Positions 10,373 to 19,276 of a stretch of 64,000 nucleotides of DNA are shown piece after piece. The notes beneath the pieces are model-generated. The model was given only the letters and a program-made list of their open reading frames with translations, searched no databases and was not told the origin of the DNA. Each line of letters opens with the position of its first letter. Positions within the stretch are counted from its first letter, which is position 1. The DNA is from Croceimicrobium sp965279135 (GTDB taxonomy: Bacteria > Bacteroidota > Bacteroidia > Flavobacteriales > Schleiferiaceae), in NCBI GenBank assembly GCA_965279135.1, contig OZ257133.1, forward strand, positions 3,286,001 through 3,350,000, given 5' to 3'. The translations under genes were made by a program, and so were the position numbers.

Positions 10373-13300
10373 TCAATTCTTTAAAACCTGCTCATTAAAC
10401 TCATAATCACCAGCCTCCACCTTTAGTTGATAAATACCTGCGGCAAAGGAGGATATATCTATGGCCTCTTCAATTCTCTGCCCATTTACAGTTCGATTTG
10501 CCCGATAAACCAACGCACCCCGAGCATCAAAAAGCTGAATATCTAGGCTGCTAATTCCGGGGTTATTAAAAGCAAAGTTTAAAATTTGACTACTTGGATT
10601 GGGGTATACCTGCCACACCCATTGAGCTTTTAAACTGGCCAAACTCATATCGATTACATCTAAGGGATCGGATTCCAAGCTGCAAAAAGCATCGCTCATT
10701 TCTACAGTATAGCTGCCATTAGTTGTGAGGTTATAGGTCTGAAGGTTATTAGTTCCCGGTGCCGGATTTCCATTTAGTAGCCAGAGGTAATTATAACCTG
10801 AAGGACTACAGCTCAATGTTAAACTATTCCTGCTAATCGCGGGATTCGGAAAGTTACTTACCGTTACTTGAATACTTGCGTTTACAGGACAATCTGGCTG
10901 ACTGGCGTAGAGATAGCCAACATTGAGGTTATGCGTTCCCGGACCAGCGAGGTCAGCATAAAACACATTGTTTTGCACTCCCGGACCTGACCAGTTTATG
11001 AGAATTCCCGGAATACCATGGTTATTAATAGATGTAGTTAGCACTAAACTATCTCCAGGGCACATAGCACTTGCAGGAGGGTTTACAGTGGTTATTACCG
11101 GAATTGGCCTCACCGCGATGTTTAAAACATTTGACGCGCCGGCAACGCTACTGGCACATATCCCGGAACCCGTGACTTCTAAGCTAACCTGGTCCCCATC
11201 ATTCAATGAACTGCTGCTGTAATTGGCACTATTGGTCCCAACATTTGATCCATTAACTTTCCACTGATATGTAGGGTTTGCACCACCGTTACTAATACTC
11301 GAACTGAAATTGATATTAGCACCAGAACAGATATTTGTTCCACTGGAAGAGATACTTACTGTAGGGCTCACTAGGGGAGTGATGTTCGCTGTGATAGTAT
11401 TACTAGTGGCGGAGATACTACTCAGGCAGCTCGCATTACTAGTCAATTCTACTGAGACCAGGTCACCATTGTTCAGACTGCTTGAGCTAAAGGTTGCACT
11501 GTTGCTACCCGTGTTCGTGCCATTTACTTTCCATTGATAATTTGGATTAGTCCCTCCATTAGTAGGAATAGCCGTGAAAGTGGCTGTTTGACCAGTGCAC
11601 CAGGAGTTTGCGTTTCCGCTAATGGTCACTGATGGACTAAGAAGTGCATCTACCTGAATATAGTTCGATTTAGTCTCAATGTCGCTCCCATGGCTATTGG
11701 TAGCGGTGAGGCTCACTTGGTAAGAACCGGGGGCATTAAATTGAACTTGTGGGTTTTGTGAATTGGCATTGGTTCCGCCTGTAAAGCTGTGGGTTCCGGG
11801 GCTGATACTCCAAGTCCAGGAGGTAGGGCTATTGCTACTACTATCGCTGAAACTGACGGTAGCCCCATCACAGATATTGGTAGTGTTGGCTGCGAAATTA
11901 GCAACGGGGATATTGGAGTTTTGTAATCCACTGATGTTAATGTTATCAATGAAGAGGTTATTACCGTAACCATTTATTGCCTCAAACTTGATCCTTACTT
12001 GCGATGATCCGGCAAAGGAGGACAGGTCAATGGTAGGGCAGGAGGTGATGAAAGTATTGCCGCACCAATCGCTACTGGTTGCAGGAATAAAATTGGTTGT
12101 TTGATCACCTACTGTAGCCATATTATTAGCTGCATCCGAAGTATAACTTGCTACACGGCTATAAGTGGCCCCACAATCGGTGCTTACGAAAATCGCCATG
12201 CTATCCCTAAAGCTTCCATTGTAGCGTGCATAGGCATAATCAAAATCAAGATCGATAGAGGTATAACCACTAAAATCAAGTGGTGGAGAAATAAGGCCAT
12301 CCCTTTGTCCGGCGCTATTGTAGGCGAAAAAGTTTATTCCTGCAGCGGTGTTTCCCGGACTAGTTCCTCCAATGGTAAAAAGCGACCAGGTTATGGACGT
12401 GTCGGGATTTTCTACCGTAAATAGAGTGCTACCTTCGAAATCTTCGCTGAAGGGTAAGGATAGGCTTAACACCTGCGCCGCTGCGGTCTTGGTAATACTA
12501 TCACTGCCATTTGCATTGCTTGCGACCAGGGTGATATCATAGGAGCCGGTCGCTGTAAATTGTACCTGAGGGTTTTGACTGCTCGCTGAAGTTCCATTAA
12601 CAAAGCTGTAGGTATTAGGGCTAATACTCCAATTCCATGTGGTGGGATTCCCTTCGGATGTATCAATTAAGCTTACGGTCTGATTAACACAGGCCAGCTC
12701 CGGGCTGGCAACGAAACCAGCGGTAGGGAAATTGGGAACTGTAAACCCATCGCTGGTAAACAGACCCCTGCCATGGGTGGCAGCAATTACTTCATCATCG
12801 CTATCTCTTATCTGAAGCATATCCACTCTTACCCTGGAAAGACCACTATTACTAGGGCTCCAGTTTGGGCTGCTACTATTGAAATTTTGGGTAGACCACA
12901 CGCCAACTTCGGTGGCGAGAATTACCTCATTGCGATTATTTGGGTTAAATAGAGCCCAGCGTACAGGCATATCCGGCAGATTCCCCTCCTTGCTCGTCCA
13001 GGTGGTTCCCCCGTTAGAACTATACCAGATGGAGGTTACGCCATAATTAGAGAAGGTAACCAGAATTTCGTTTTCATTAGCCCCAAGCTCCACACAAGAA
13101 ATGCTTCCTAGTGGAAATAAGGATCCTCCTATACTACTAGAACTTGGGCTACTATTAGCATTGGTCACTTTATGTAGGGTTCCATTGTCAGTTCCTACGA
13201 ATAGGGTCGTGCTACTTGTGGTGTGCGGCGATACTCTTAAGTGCGAGGCCATAGATCCCATACCGCTTATACTAATACTGCCCACGGAAGGAGTAGTGCT

Positions 13301-15118
13301 TATTCCCGTAACTCGATTTATGGTGCTTGCGGTTCGAGACGAATAAAGGATATCCTGGTTATCATCATAATCGGCAGGGTTAATGAATTTACCGGTACTG
13401 AAATCACTTTGAAAGGGAAAGCCAAAGCTTAGGCCTCCATTGGTGCTTCGGAAGTAGTAATTGTATACAAAGGAGGTGACTTGATAGTTGGGGTCTGATT
13501 GATCGATGAAACAGAAGGCTCCATCACCACCTGTTGCCTCGCTGGTGCTGCCAAAGCCAGGATTTGTAAATCTCTGGGTTCCATTGTCCTGTGATCCGGC
13601 AAGAGCAATTGGGCTGCCTGCGGTGGGATGAATTGCCGCGGCATAGAATTGAGTGACATTGTAATCCTTATTCCTGGGACTTATGACATTTGAGTTTGCA
13701 GCGGTAGCCAATGAGGTGGTATAAAAAACCCCTCCATCTGTTCCAAACAGCACGGTAGAAGAGGAGCCGGGTTTAAATACAATCTGATGTTGATCAGCAT
13801 GCACATAGGAACAGTTGAGATTCGCCAGATTGTTATTATTACTCCACTTTGAAATTTGACTCCAGCTGCTTCCTCCGTTGGTAGATCGGAAGAGATTAAT
13901 ACCTCCCGCCAGAACGATGTTGGCATTGTTAGGATCGACGCCAAGGATAAGATCATACCAGCCTTGTCCTCTGGTAAAATCAGTACTGGGAATACCTAGA
14001 TCAGCGTCATTAGGTTCGGTGCGGACCGTCCAGGAAGAACCTTTGTTTGTGGTTCGAGCAATTTCGTGAGCTTGTCCCAAGCTTTCTGTGAGCGCATATA
14101 CATAGTTCGAATTGCTCGGTGCACAAGCAAGTTCCACCCGCTCTCCATTGCTAATCGTGCGGGAAACTGTCCAGGTGGTTCCGTTATCGGAGTACAGAAC
14201 CCGACCACCACCAAATCCAAAAGAGTTTAACTGGGTGCCAATCCAGATTCGATTATCAGCGGCAATCTCAATGTCGGCAGGTGCGTAGGGATCTGAGGAT
14301 CCTGGTGCATTGGGTAAAACCTGGGTCCAGGAGGTACCTCCATTTAAGGATCGATAAAGGCCATTAACGCCATGCCATTGTCCACGGTAAGCGTTTTGGC
14401 GACATGCAGCATAGACTACACTAGTTCCGTTTTCATCCCTTACCACTAAATCATTGATATAATAGTATCCACTGGTTGAGCTTAATTGAGTCCAGGTAAC
14501 ACCTCCGTCGGTAGTCTTCCAGATTCCTCCTCCTCGCGAAGCAGCGGCTCCCCAACCTTCACCGGTACCTACGTAAAAGGTTAAAGTGTTGTTTGGATCA
14601 TAGGCTATTGCAGTAATTGCAAGGTTATCCCATTGGTTGCTTACTGATACCCAGCTTGAACTGGCAGAAGTAATGTCATTGTTGTACCATAAGCCACCGG
14701 TCACCCCTCCTGCCCAAACACGATTTCCGGATGCTGAATTAGGATCCCACATTATAGCGCGAGTACGACCGCCAACATTATCAGGTCCCCTCTCGAGCCA
14801 GGGACTGCCGCTTCCTCCTGGTGTTGCCATCAAAGCGGGCCCATTCAAGGCATCGACCATTTGGTAGGCTGCATTAAGTCTATCTCTTTCCGGTTTTCCC
14901 GTATTAGGGTCCATGGTTGAGAGATAGTTCTGTTCCCAAGCTAGATCGGGGCGATCCCTTTTTGGAATAGCTTTAAGATCCTGGGGACTCATTCTCAATC
15001 GGTTATTGAAAGGATGTAATTCCAACCTAAGAGCATAGGCTTCTCGGGAATTGAGTTTTTCAGGGATTTGTTGGGAAGCGGTGAATAGTATTAGCAGGAA
15101 TAGGCTAAACTTACGCAT
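10373..15118 (-). CDS. Large T9SS type A protein: sortilin-like propeller, PKD and Ig-like modules
   Basis: A secreted multidomain protein of about 1581 residues. I place the start at 15118 (MRKFSLFLLILFTASQQ), 13 codons inside the longest frame, because this gives a proper signal peptide. Residues about 100-780 contain many Asp-box motifs (TTDGGVTWTQ, SLNGGTSWTQ, STNGGSSWSQ, SSNGGTTWTS), the signature of BNR/Vps10-like beta-propellers. A PKD domain follows (about 795-880), then a jelly-roll-like segment (beginning LPFSEDFEGS, about 885-1060), a second PKD, and at least two near-identical Ig-like repeats sharing YQWKVNG and SSSLNxGD (about 1160-1330). The last 80 residues (VYPNPSSQ ... AGIYQLKVEAG) are a type A T9SS sorting domain. 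No catalytic motif is evident. It could be an adhesin or a glycan-binding protein. Confidence 0.85.
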   Translation of the reverse strand: MRKFSLFLLILFTASQQIPEKLNSREAYALRLELHPFNNRLRMSPQDLKAIPKRDRPDLAWEQNYLSTMDPNTGKPERDRLNAAYQMVDALNGPALMATPGGSGSPWLERGPDNVGGRTRAIMWDPNSASGNRVWAGGVTGGLWYNNDITSASSSWVSVSNQWDNLAITAIAYDPNNTLTFYVGTGEGWGAAASRGGGIWKTTDGGVTWTQLSSTSGYYYINDLVVRDENGTSVVYAACRQNAYRGQWHGVNGLYRSLNGGTSWTQVLPNAPGSSDPYAPADIEIAADNRIWIGTQLNSFGFGGGRVLYSDNGTTWTVSRTISNGERVELACAPSNSNYVYALTESLGQAHEIARTTNKGSSWTVRTEPNDADLGIPSTDFTRGQGWYDLILGVDPNNANIVLAGGINLFRSTNGGSSWSQISKWSNNNNLANLNCSYVHADQHQIVFKPGSSSTVLFGTDGGVFYTTSLATAANSNVISPRNKDYNVTQFYAAAIHPTAGSPIALAGSQDNGTQRFTNPGFGSTSEATGGDGAFCFIDQSDPNYQVTSFVYNYYFRSTNGGLSFGFPFQSDFSTGKFINPADYDDNQDILYSSRTASTINRVTGISTTPSVGSISISGMGSMASHLRVSPHTTSSTTLFVGTDNGTLHKVTNANSSPSSSSIGGSLFPLGSISCVELGANENEILVTFSNYGVTSIWYSSNGGTTWTSKEGNLPDMPVRWALFNPNNRNEVILATEVGVWSTQNFNSSSPNWSPSNSGLSRVRVDMLQIRDSDDEVIAATHGRGLFTSDGFTVPNFPTAGFVASPELACVNQTVSLIDTSEGNPTTWNWSISPNTYSFVNGTSASSQNPQVQFTATGSYDITLVASNANGSDSITKTAAAQVLSLSLPFSEDFEGSTLFTVENPDTSITWSLFTIGGTSPGNTAAGINFFAYNSAGQRDGLISPPLDFSGYTSIDLDFDYAYARYNGSFRDSMAIFVSTDCGATYSRVASYTSDAANNMATVGDQTTNFIPATSSDWCGNTFITSCPTIDLSSFAGSSQVRIKFEAINGYGNNLFIDNINISGLQNSNIPVANFAANTTNICDGATVSFSDSSSNSPTSWTWSISPGTHSFTGGTNANSQNPQVQFNAPGSYQVSLTATNSHGSDIETKSNYIQVDALLSPSVTISGNANSWCTGQTATFTAIPTNGGTNPNYQWKVNGTNTGSNSATFSSSSLNNGDLVSVELTSNASCLSSISATSNTITANITPLVSPTVSISSSGTNICSGANINFSSSISNGGANPTYQWKVNGSNVGTNSANYSSSSLNDGDQVSLEVTGSGICASSVAGASNVLNIAVRPIPVITTVNPPASAMCPGDSLVLTTSINNHGIPGILINWSGPGVQNNVFYADLAGPGTHNLNVGYLYASQPDCPVNASIQVTVSNFPNPAISRNSLTLSCSPSGYNYLWLLNGNPAPGTNNLQTYNLTTNGSYTVEMSDAFCSLESDPLDVIDMSLASLKAQWVWQVYPNPSSQILNFAFNNPGISSLDIQLFDARGALVYRANRTVNGQRIEEAIDISSFAAGIYQLKVEAGDYEFNEQVLKN

Positions 15119-15195
15119 AGTTTGAGAGGTTAAAATCGGTGCCCTAAAAATAGGCATTCCACATGGAAACCAGCAACTTCTGCATTAAATAGGCC

Positions 15196-15223
15196 AATAA
15201 AAAAGCCCCGATAAACGAGGCTT
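15196..15223 (-). terminator. Rho-independent terminator of the 15247-17688 gene
   Basis: On the minus strand, stem AAGCCTCG / CGGGGCTT with a 5-nt loop (15203-15223; one G-U pair), followed directly by a T tract. It sits 24 bp after the stop of the 813-residue gene and separates it from the next minus-strand gene. Confidence 0.8.
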
Positions 15224-15246
15224 CTATGATAGGAATTATTAGGGCG

Positions 15247-17688
15247 TTATTCTAAGACCAATGCCTTTCGATTGTTACCAATTTGGATAAAGTAAAAGCC
15301 TGGTCGCAAGCCTTTAAGTGCAATATGCGCTTCAATACCGTTTAATTCACCCTGTTGTTTTACGCGCCCTTGAGCATCTAAGATGAGATAGGATTCGGAT
15401 TCCCATTCTTCATTGCTTAGCAGGTAAAGGTGATCTCTAGCCGGATTAGGGAAGATTTGAAAGCTTGTCTCAGGAGCTTGTTCAATCAGATCAACGGTGC
15501 CCTGGTACTTTATTCCCAAGGGGAACCTCAGGCTGGTGGAGTCATAGCTGATTTGACCCGTACCATTATTAAGGTAAACGAGCTCTCTAAATACCACATA
15601 GCGCGCAGCATTGATAGTGATGTTCAGATCATCACTTTTTAGCATCTGTAATTCAGTTCCTTCGGGAAGACCTAGAATTATATCAGCGGAATGTGTGGGG
15701 TCGATTTGAAAGTTAACTGGGAATCGAAGATATTCTTGAAAGCCTAAATCAAGGGTGTCTATTTTAGAATAACCGTTTCTAGATCGCACATGAATCAATA
15801 CACTGGCCGTTTTAAAAGGATTGGTGTTACGAATTCCCGGGAAGTAAAGTTCTTCGATAATCCTTGCCTCATTAGGCATAGCCATTGTGAGACGATAAGC
15901 TTTTCCCTTGGAGCCTTGAATAACTTTAATACTATCCTGATTGCTTTTTGCTAATCTACTCTCAACGAAATTCGAACCGTAAATGAAGTCCTGAGCAATA
16001 TCCAGAGTATCTGAATAAGAATCACAATTCGCAGCATCACCCTCACTGATAACAGAATAGCTTCCCGCTCCTAAAATCGGAATCACATCTTCTGAGTTTC
16101 CTTTAAAGCTAATCGCATTGCTTATAGTCCAGGTTTGACTTTCACTATTTCCTGGATCACTGTATTGAATCTGATTGTTATTTCTACTCAGGGCATATTG
16201 GGATCCACTATTACCAGATTCTACAAAGATGGAGTCTAAAGCTCTGCCATTACCATTTTTAGCATACAGCCATCCATTATTTAGAGCCAGTAGAGTAGTT
16301 TGCAGTTTTGTGGAATCTGTTACCCAGGCTCCGGGAGACCAGTGGAAACCATTTATTTGCTCCGTAACAAATTGAATAGGGCTACTTGCACCATCACAAA
16401 GTTGAACTGAACCGTTTTGTTGTTGCCCTAGACTTATAAACGGGTTAGATAAAAGGTCCACTTTAATCCTAATTAAACGAACCTCCGATAGGCATTCAGC
16501 GCGTTTAAAGGTGAGGTCGAAAAAGTAAGGACCTGTGTTGTATTGAAAGTTAGCAGCACTTGGAATCCAAATCATCCTTACCTCGCGAGTATTTACAAAT
16601 CCGATTGGACTGAAGGGTATTTCGATAAACTGCGGTAAAGTAAAACTTGGGTCATTAGGAACTTGCACTCCCGTAGTTTTCACAAACATGATAATAGAGT
16701 CTTGTCCTCCGGTGATCGGACTGGCTAGAAAATTTAAATCCAGAGTATCACCGGGCGCCAGTGAATAGTTGAATTGGGGGTGGTTTTGACCAATTAAGAA
16801 TCCTCCATTCGCATCCGTATACTCCACTCGAACTGGCACCGCTGTGGTGTCTATATCTTCAATGATAGCAGCTCCCATATTTCGATCAACGCTTATTAAG
16901 GCTCCGGTCAGAAAGTGCTCCGTTTTCTTACTATAAACATAGTAGCCAGGAGTGAAGGAACCTTTACGAGCTCCAAAAGAGAGTTCTGCTCTCGAGCCAG
17001 TCAGCGTTACCGGTCCGTTTAGTACATCTTCAGTGATGTCAGGCAGTGGAAAAGAGCCGGAATAACCGCTGTTAAAAAGATGGGGAGTACTACTAGCACT
17101 CAACGGATTATCAAGAATGTGAGATAAAGAATCAATGCCCTGGAGGTAGGTAGGGTCGTAAAGCTTGCTAATGTTTTGCACATTCGAATAAGCCCTGACT
17201 ATAGGGTTTTTATTAGCCCTGATCGTACTGAATTCAATCCACGAGTAAATGCCATTGTTAAGCAAGGGGAACACTTGAAACTCTACGTAGAGATTTCCAT
17301 TGGTCTGCAGATTCTCAGTATTCCTTAAGCAGCAGGGTGCAGAGTAACTAAAGGTGATTCCATTAGAATCGGCATTTACGGTATTTAAGTCAAAGGTGCC
17401 CTCATAGATATATTCGGTGAAAGCAAGGGGGCTAGCACAATTTGGTTCAGGGTAAAAGATATCTCTGGTGCGAGCATCATTCCGTATTACCATAACGTTC
17501 GTTGGACCTTGAACATTAAGGTTGGGGAAATTGAAAGCTATGCCGCCTTTATCTCGGAATATATGCAGCTCTAAATGCAGGATGTTGTTGCTATCTACGC
17601 GATACTCGAAATATGCGGAAGACAGATGTGAGCTAAAAGAGCTAAAACCAGAAAGAACTAGTAAAAGCAGGAGTATTCTTTTCATCAT
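15247..17688 (-). CDS. T9SS type A sorting domain-containing protein with SSHLSSAYFEY-type N-terminus
   Basis: An exported protein of 813 residues. The signal peptide is residues 1-19 (MKRILLLLLVLSGFSS). The mature N-terminus (SSHLSSAYFEYRVD ... LELHIFRDKGG) resembles the conserved opening of many Bacteroidota surface proteins of the type 'aHxxGGExxYR...L.l.iyRDC', though it has lost the usual GGE. The central part is beta-rich with paired cysteines (PNCASP, PCCLRN) and has no recognised enzyme motif. Residues about 738-813 (FQIFPNPARD ... LRPGFYFIQIG) are a type A T9SS sorting domain. It has its own terminator and seems monocistronic. A structural or adhesive surface role is the likeliest inference. 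Confidence 0.8.
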   Translation of the reverse strand: MMKRILLLLLVLSGFSSFSSHLSSAYFEYRVDSNNILHLELHIFRDKGGIAFNFPNLNVQGPTNVMVIRNDARTRDIFYPEPNCASPLAFTEYIYEGTFDLNTVNADSNGITFSYSAPCCLRNTENLQTNGNLYVEFQVFPLLNNGIYSWIEFSTIRANKNPIVRAYSNVQNISKLYDPTYLQGIDSLSHILDNPLSASSTPHLFNSGYSGSFPLPDITEDVLNGPVTLTGSRAELSFGARKGSFTPGYYVYSKKTEHFLTGALISVDRNMGAAIIEDIDTTAVPVRVEYTDANGGFLIGQNHPQFNYSLAPGDTLDLNFLASPITGGQDSIIMFVKTTGVQVPNDPSFTLPQFIEIPFSPIGFVNTREVRMIWIPSAANFQYNTGPYFFDLTFKRAECLSEVRLIRIKVDLLSNPFISLGQQQNGSVQLCDGASSPIQFVTEQINGFHWSPGAWVTDSTKLQTTLLALNNGWLYAKNGNGRALDSIFVESGNSGSQYALSRNNNQIQYSDPGNSESQTWTISNAISFKGNSEDVIPILGAGSYSVISEGDAANCDSYSDTLDIAQDFIYGSNFVESRLAKSNQDSIKVIQGSKGKAYRLTMAMPNEARIIEELYFPGIRNTNPFKTASVLIHVRSRNGYSKIDTLDLGFQEYLRFPVNFQIDPTHSADIILGLPEGTELQMLKSDDLNITINAARYVVFRELVYLNNGTGQISYDSTSLRFPLGIKYQGTVDLIEQAPETSFQIFPNPARDHLYLLSNEEWESESYLILDAQGRVKQQGELNGIEAHIALKGLRPGFYFIQIGNNRKALVLE

Positions 17689-17862
17689 GTTAAGGGAATA
17701 AGAGTTTGGCTAAAGTACGAATAAAAACATGCTGTTAATCTGAGGGTTAGCCAGGGCTTGTTCTAATAAGTTCTCTTTATATATGCTATTCGCGGCCTCA
17801 ATTTTATTCCTAGATGACCGAACCTTCAAATGAGTTTAGAGTTGTGTTCCAAAGATTCAAAT

Positions 17863-18396
17863 ATGAAAGCGATTTTATGGAGTGGGCTATTGAGCCTTTT
17901 AAGCTTGCCAACTATGATTCACGACTTTAGCAAGGATGAAAGCGCCCAAGGCTGGAGAGTAGTAGATGATGTTGTTATGGGTGGCCGTTCTGAGGGAAAT
18001 TTTGAGATTGATACGGAAGGCCATGGGCATTTCTTTGGAACGGTATCTTTAGAAAATAACGGAGGCTTTTCATCTATTCGTCATCGATTATCCGATCCAT
18101 TAAGCACACAAAAGGCGAAGAAGATTCGCCTAAAAATTAAAGGGGATGGAAAGCGCTTTCAATTCCGAATCAAGGCTAAAGCATCAGATTACTATTCTTA
18201 TATCCAATACTTCGAAACTTCCGGAGAGTGGGAGACGGTTGATCTTAAGTTGAAAGACTTTTACGCCTCCTTTAGAGGGAGAAAGTTGGATATTCCTAAT
18301 TACGATAAAGAGGTGGTCGAAGAGTTATCAATTCTTATCGCTAATTATAAGGCGGAGGAATTTGATTTACAGATCGATTCTATCGAACTCATCTAG
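17863..18396 (+). CDS. CIA30 family protein (NADH:ubiquinone oxidoreductase intermediate-associated protein 30-like)
   Basis: A protein of 177 residues from the ATG at 17863; a start 33 bp upstream is possible but less plausible because the 17863 start puts a hydrophobic stretch (MKAILWSGLLSLLSLP) at the N-terminus. The rest is a complete CIA30 domain: FSKDESAQGWRVVDDVVMGG, then SLENNGGFSSIRHRL, then a run of beta strands (FRIKAKASDYYSYIQYFE). The fold is a galactose-binding-like jelly roll. In mitochondria CIA30 helps assemble complex I, but bacterial copies occur without that link, so the role here is unknown. The hydrophobic N-terminus suggests export or membrane anchoring. It is a single gene, convergent with sdhB. 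Confidence 0.8.
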   Translation: MKAILWSGLLSLLSLPTMIHDFSKDESAQGWRVVDDVVMGGRSEGNFEIDTEGHGHFFGTVSLENNGGFSSIRHRLSDPLSTQKAKKIRLKIKGDGKRFQFRIKAKASDYYSYIQYFETSGEWETVDLKLKDFYASFRGRKLDIPNYDKEVVEELSILIANYKAEEFDLQIDSIELI

Positions 18397-18411
18397 GACC
18401 ACAGTCCTTAA

Positions 18412-18466
18412 TCCGATAAACGGCTCAAAATTTCGATTAACGGTCGTTTATCTTCGATTAGCGGTA
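18412..18466 (-). promoter_or_regulatory. Three phased LytTR-like direct repeats
   Basis: Read on the minus strand, three 9-bp direct repeats recur: ACCGCTAAT, ACCGTTAAT and GCCGTTTAT, each followed by CG. They start 20-21 bp apart, so about 12 bp separates successive repeats. The middle copy fits the known LytTR/AgrA-type half-site pattern [TA][AC][CA]GTTN[AG][TG] exactly; the other two have one mismatch each. They lie between two convergent genes (CIA30-like and sdhB), where no promoter is expected, so the function is unclear. Confidence 0.4.
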
Positions 18467-18527
18467 AAAAGCAACTTGGAGGCTAAACCAGTGGGTTTAG
18501 AATAATCCCCCAACCAGATATAAAGCG

Positions 18528-19274
18528 CTAGTTTCCAGATAACCAGGCCTTTCGGTATTCACGGTTCATTTCGACGATGTTTGTTAATGATATTCCTTGA
18601 GGACATACCGCTTCACAGGCACCGATGAGGCTACAGGCCCCAAATCCTTCGAGGTCCATGGTTTTGGTCATGTTTAATACCCGCTCTTTTCGCTCCACTT
18701 TTCCTTGCGGAAGCATTGCTAAATGATTCACTTTAGCGGCGGTAAATAATGAGGCGCTGGCATTAGGGCAGGCTGCAATACATGCCCCACATCCGATACA
18801 GGCTGCAGAATCAAAAGCATCCTCAGCGGTTTTATGGGAGATTAGGATACTGTTCGCCTCCGCAGCAGGTCCGGTGTTCACGCTGATATAGCCTCCGCTG
18901 GAGATGATTCGATCCATCGCGCTTCGATCGATCATTAGATCCTTTTTAACCGGGAAGGCTCCGGCTCTAAAGGGTTCCAGGTATAGGGTTTCACCATCTT
19001 TAAAACTTCGCAAATGGGTTTGGCAGGTGGTGGTTCCTTCTTCCGGGCCATGTACATAGCCGCTAATTACAAAGCCGCATTGTCCACATATTCCTTCTCG
19101 GCAATCGCTTTCGAAAGCGATCGGGTCGCCACCATCTCGCATTATATAGCGGTTGAGGTGATCGAGCATTTCGGGAACTGACATTGCCTGATCGAAATCT
19201 TCTCGACTGTAGCTTTCAAATCGCCCCTTGTCCTCTGGCCCGGCTTGTCGCCATATTTTTAGTGTCAGCTTCAT
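18528..19274 (-). CDS. sdhB: Succinate dehydrogenase/fumarate reductase iron-sulfur subunit
   Basis: Passes electrons from the flavoprotein through three Fe-S clusters to the membrane quinone site. All ligands are present: [2Fe-2S] at C58, C63, C66 and C84 (CREGICGQC ... C); [4Fe-4S] at C159, C162, C165, C169 (CIGCGACIAAC); and [3Fe-4S]/[4Fe-4S] at C214, C220, C224 (CSLIGACEAVC). The length, 248 residues, is normal. The protein is the 'B-type' form usual in Bacteroidota. It lies 2 bp downstream of sdhA, so the two are co-transcribed and probably coupled. No sdhC is adjacent. Sequence alone does not separate succinate oxidation from fumarate reduction; an aerobic lifestyle favours the former. 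Confidence 0.95.
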   Translation of the reverse strand: MKLTLKIWRQAGPEDKGRFESYSREDFDQAMSVPEMLDHLNRYIMRDGGDPIAFESDCREGICGQCGFVISGYVHGPEEGTTTCQTHLRSFKDGETLYLEPFRAGAFPVKKDLMIDRSAMDRIISSGGYISVNTGPAAEANSILISHKTAEDAFDSAACIGCGACIAACPNASASLFTAAKVNHLAMLPQGKVERKERVLNMTKTMDLEGFGACSLIGACEAVCPQGISLTNIVEMNREYRKAWLSGN

Positions 19275-19276
19275 GG

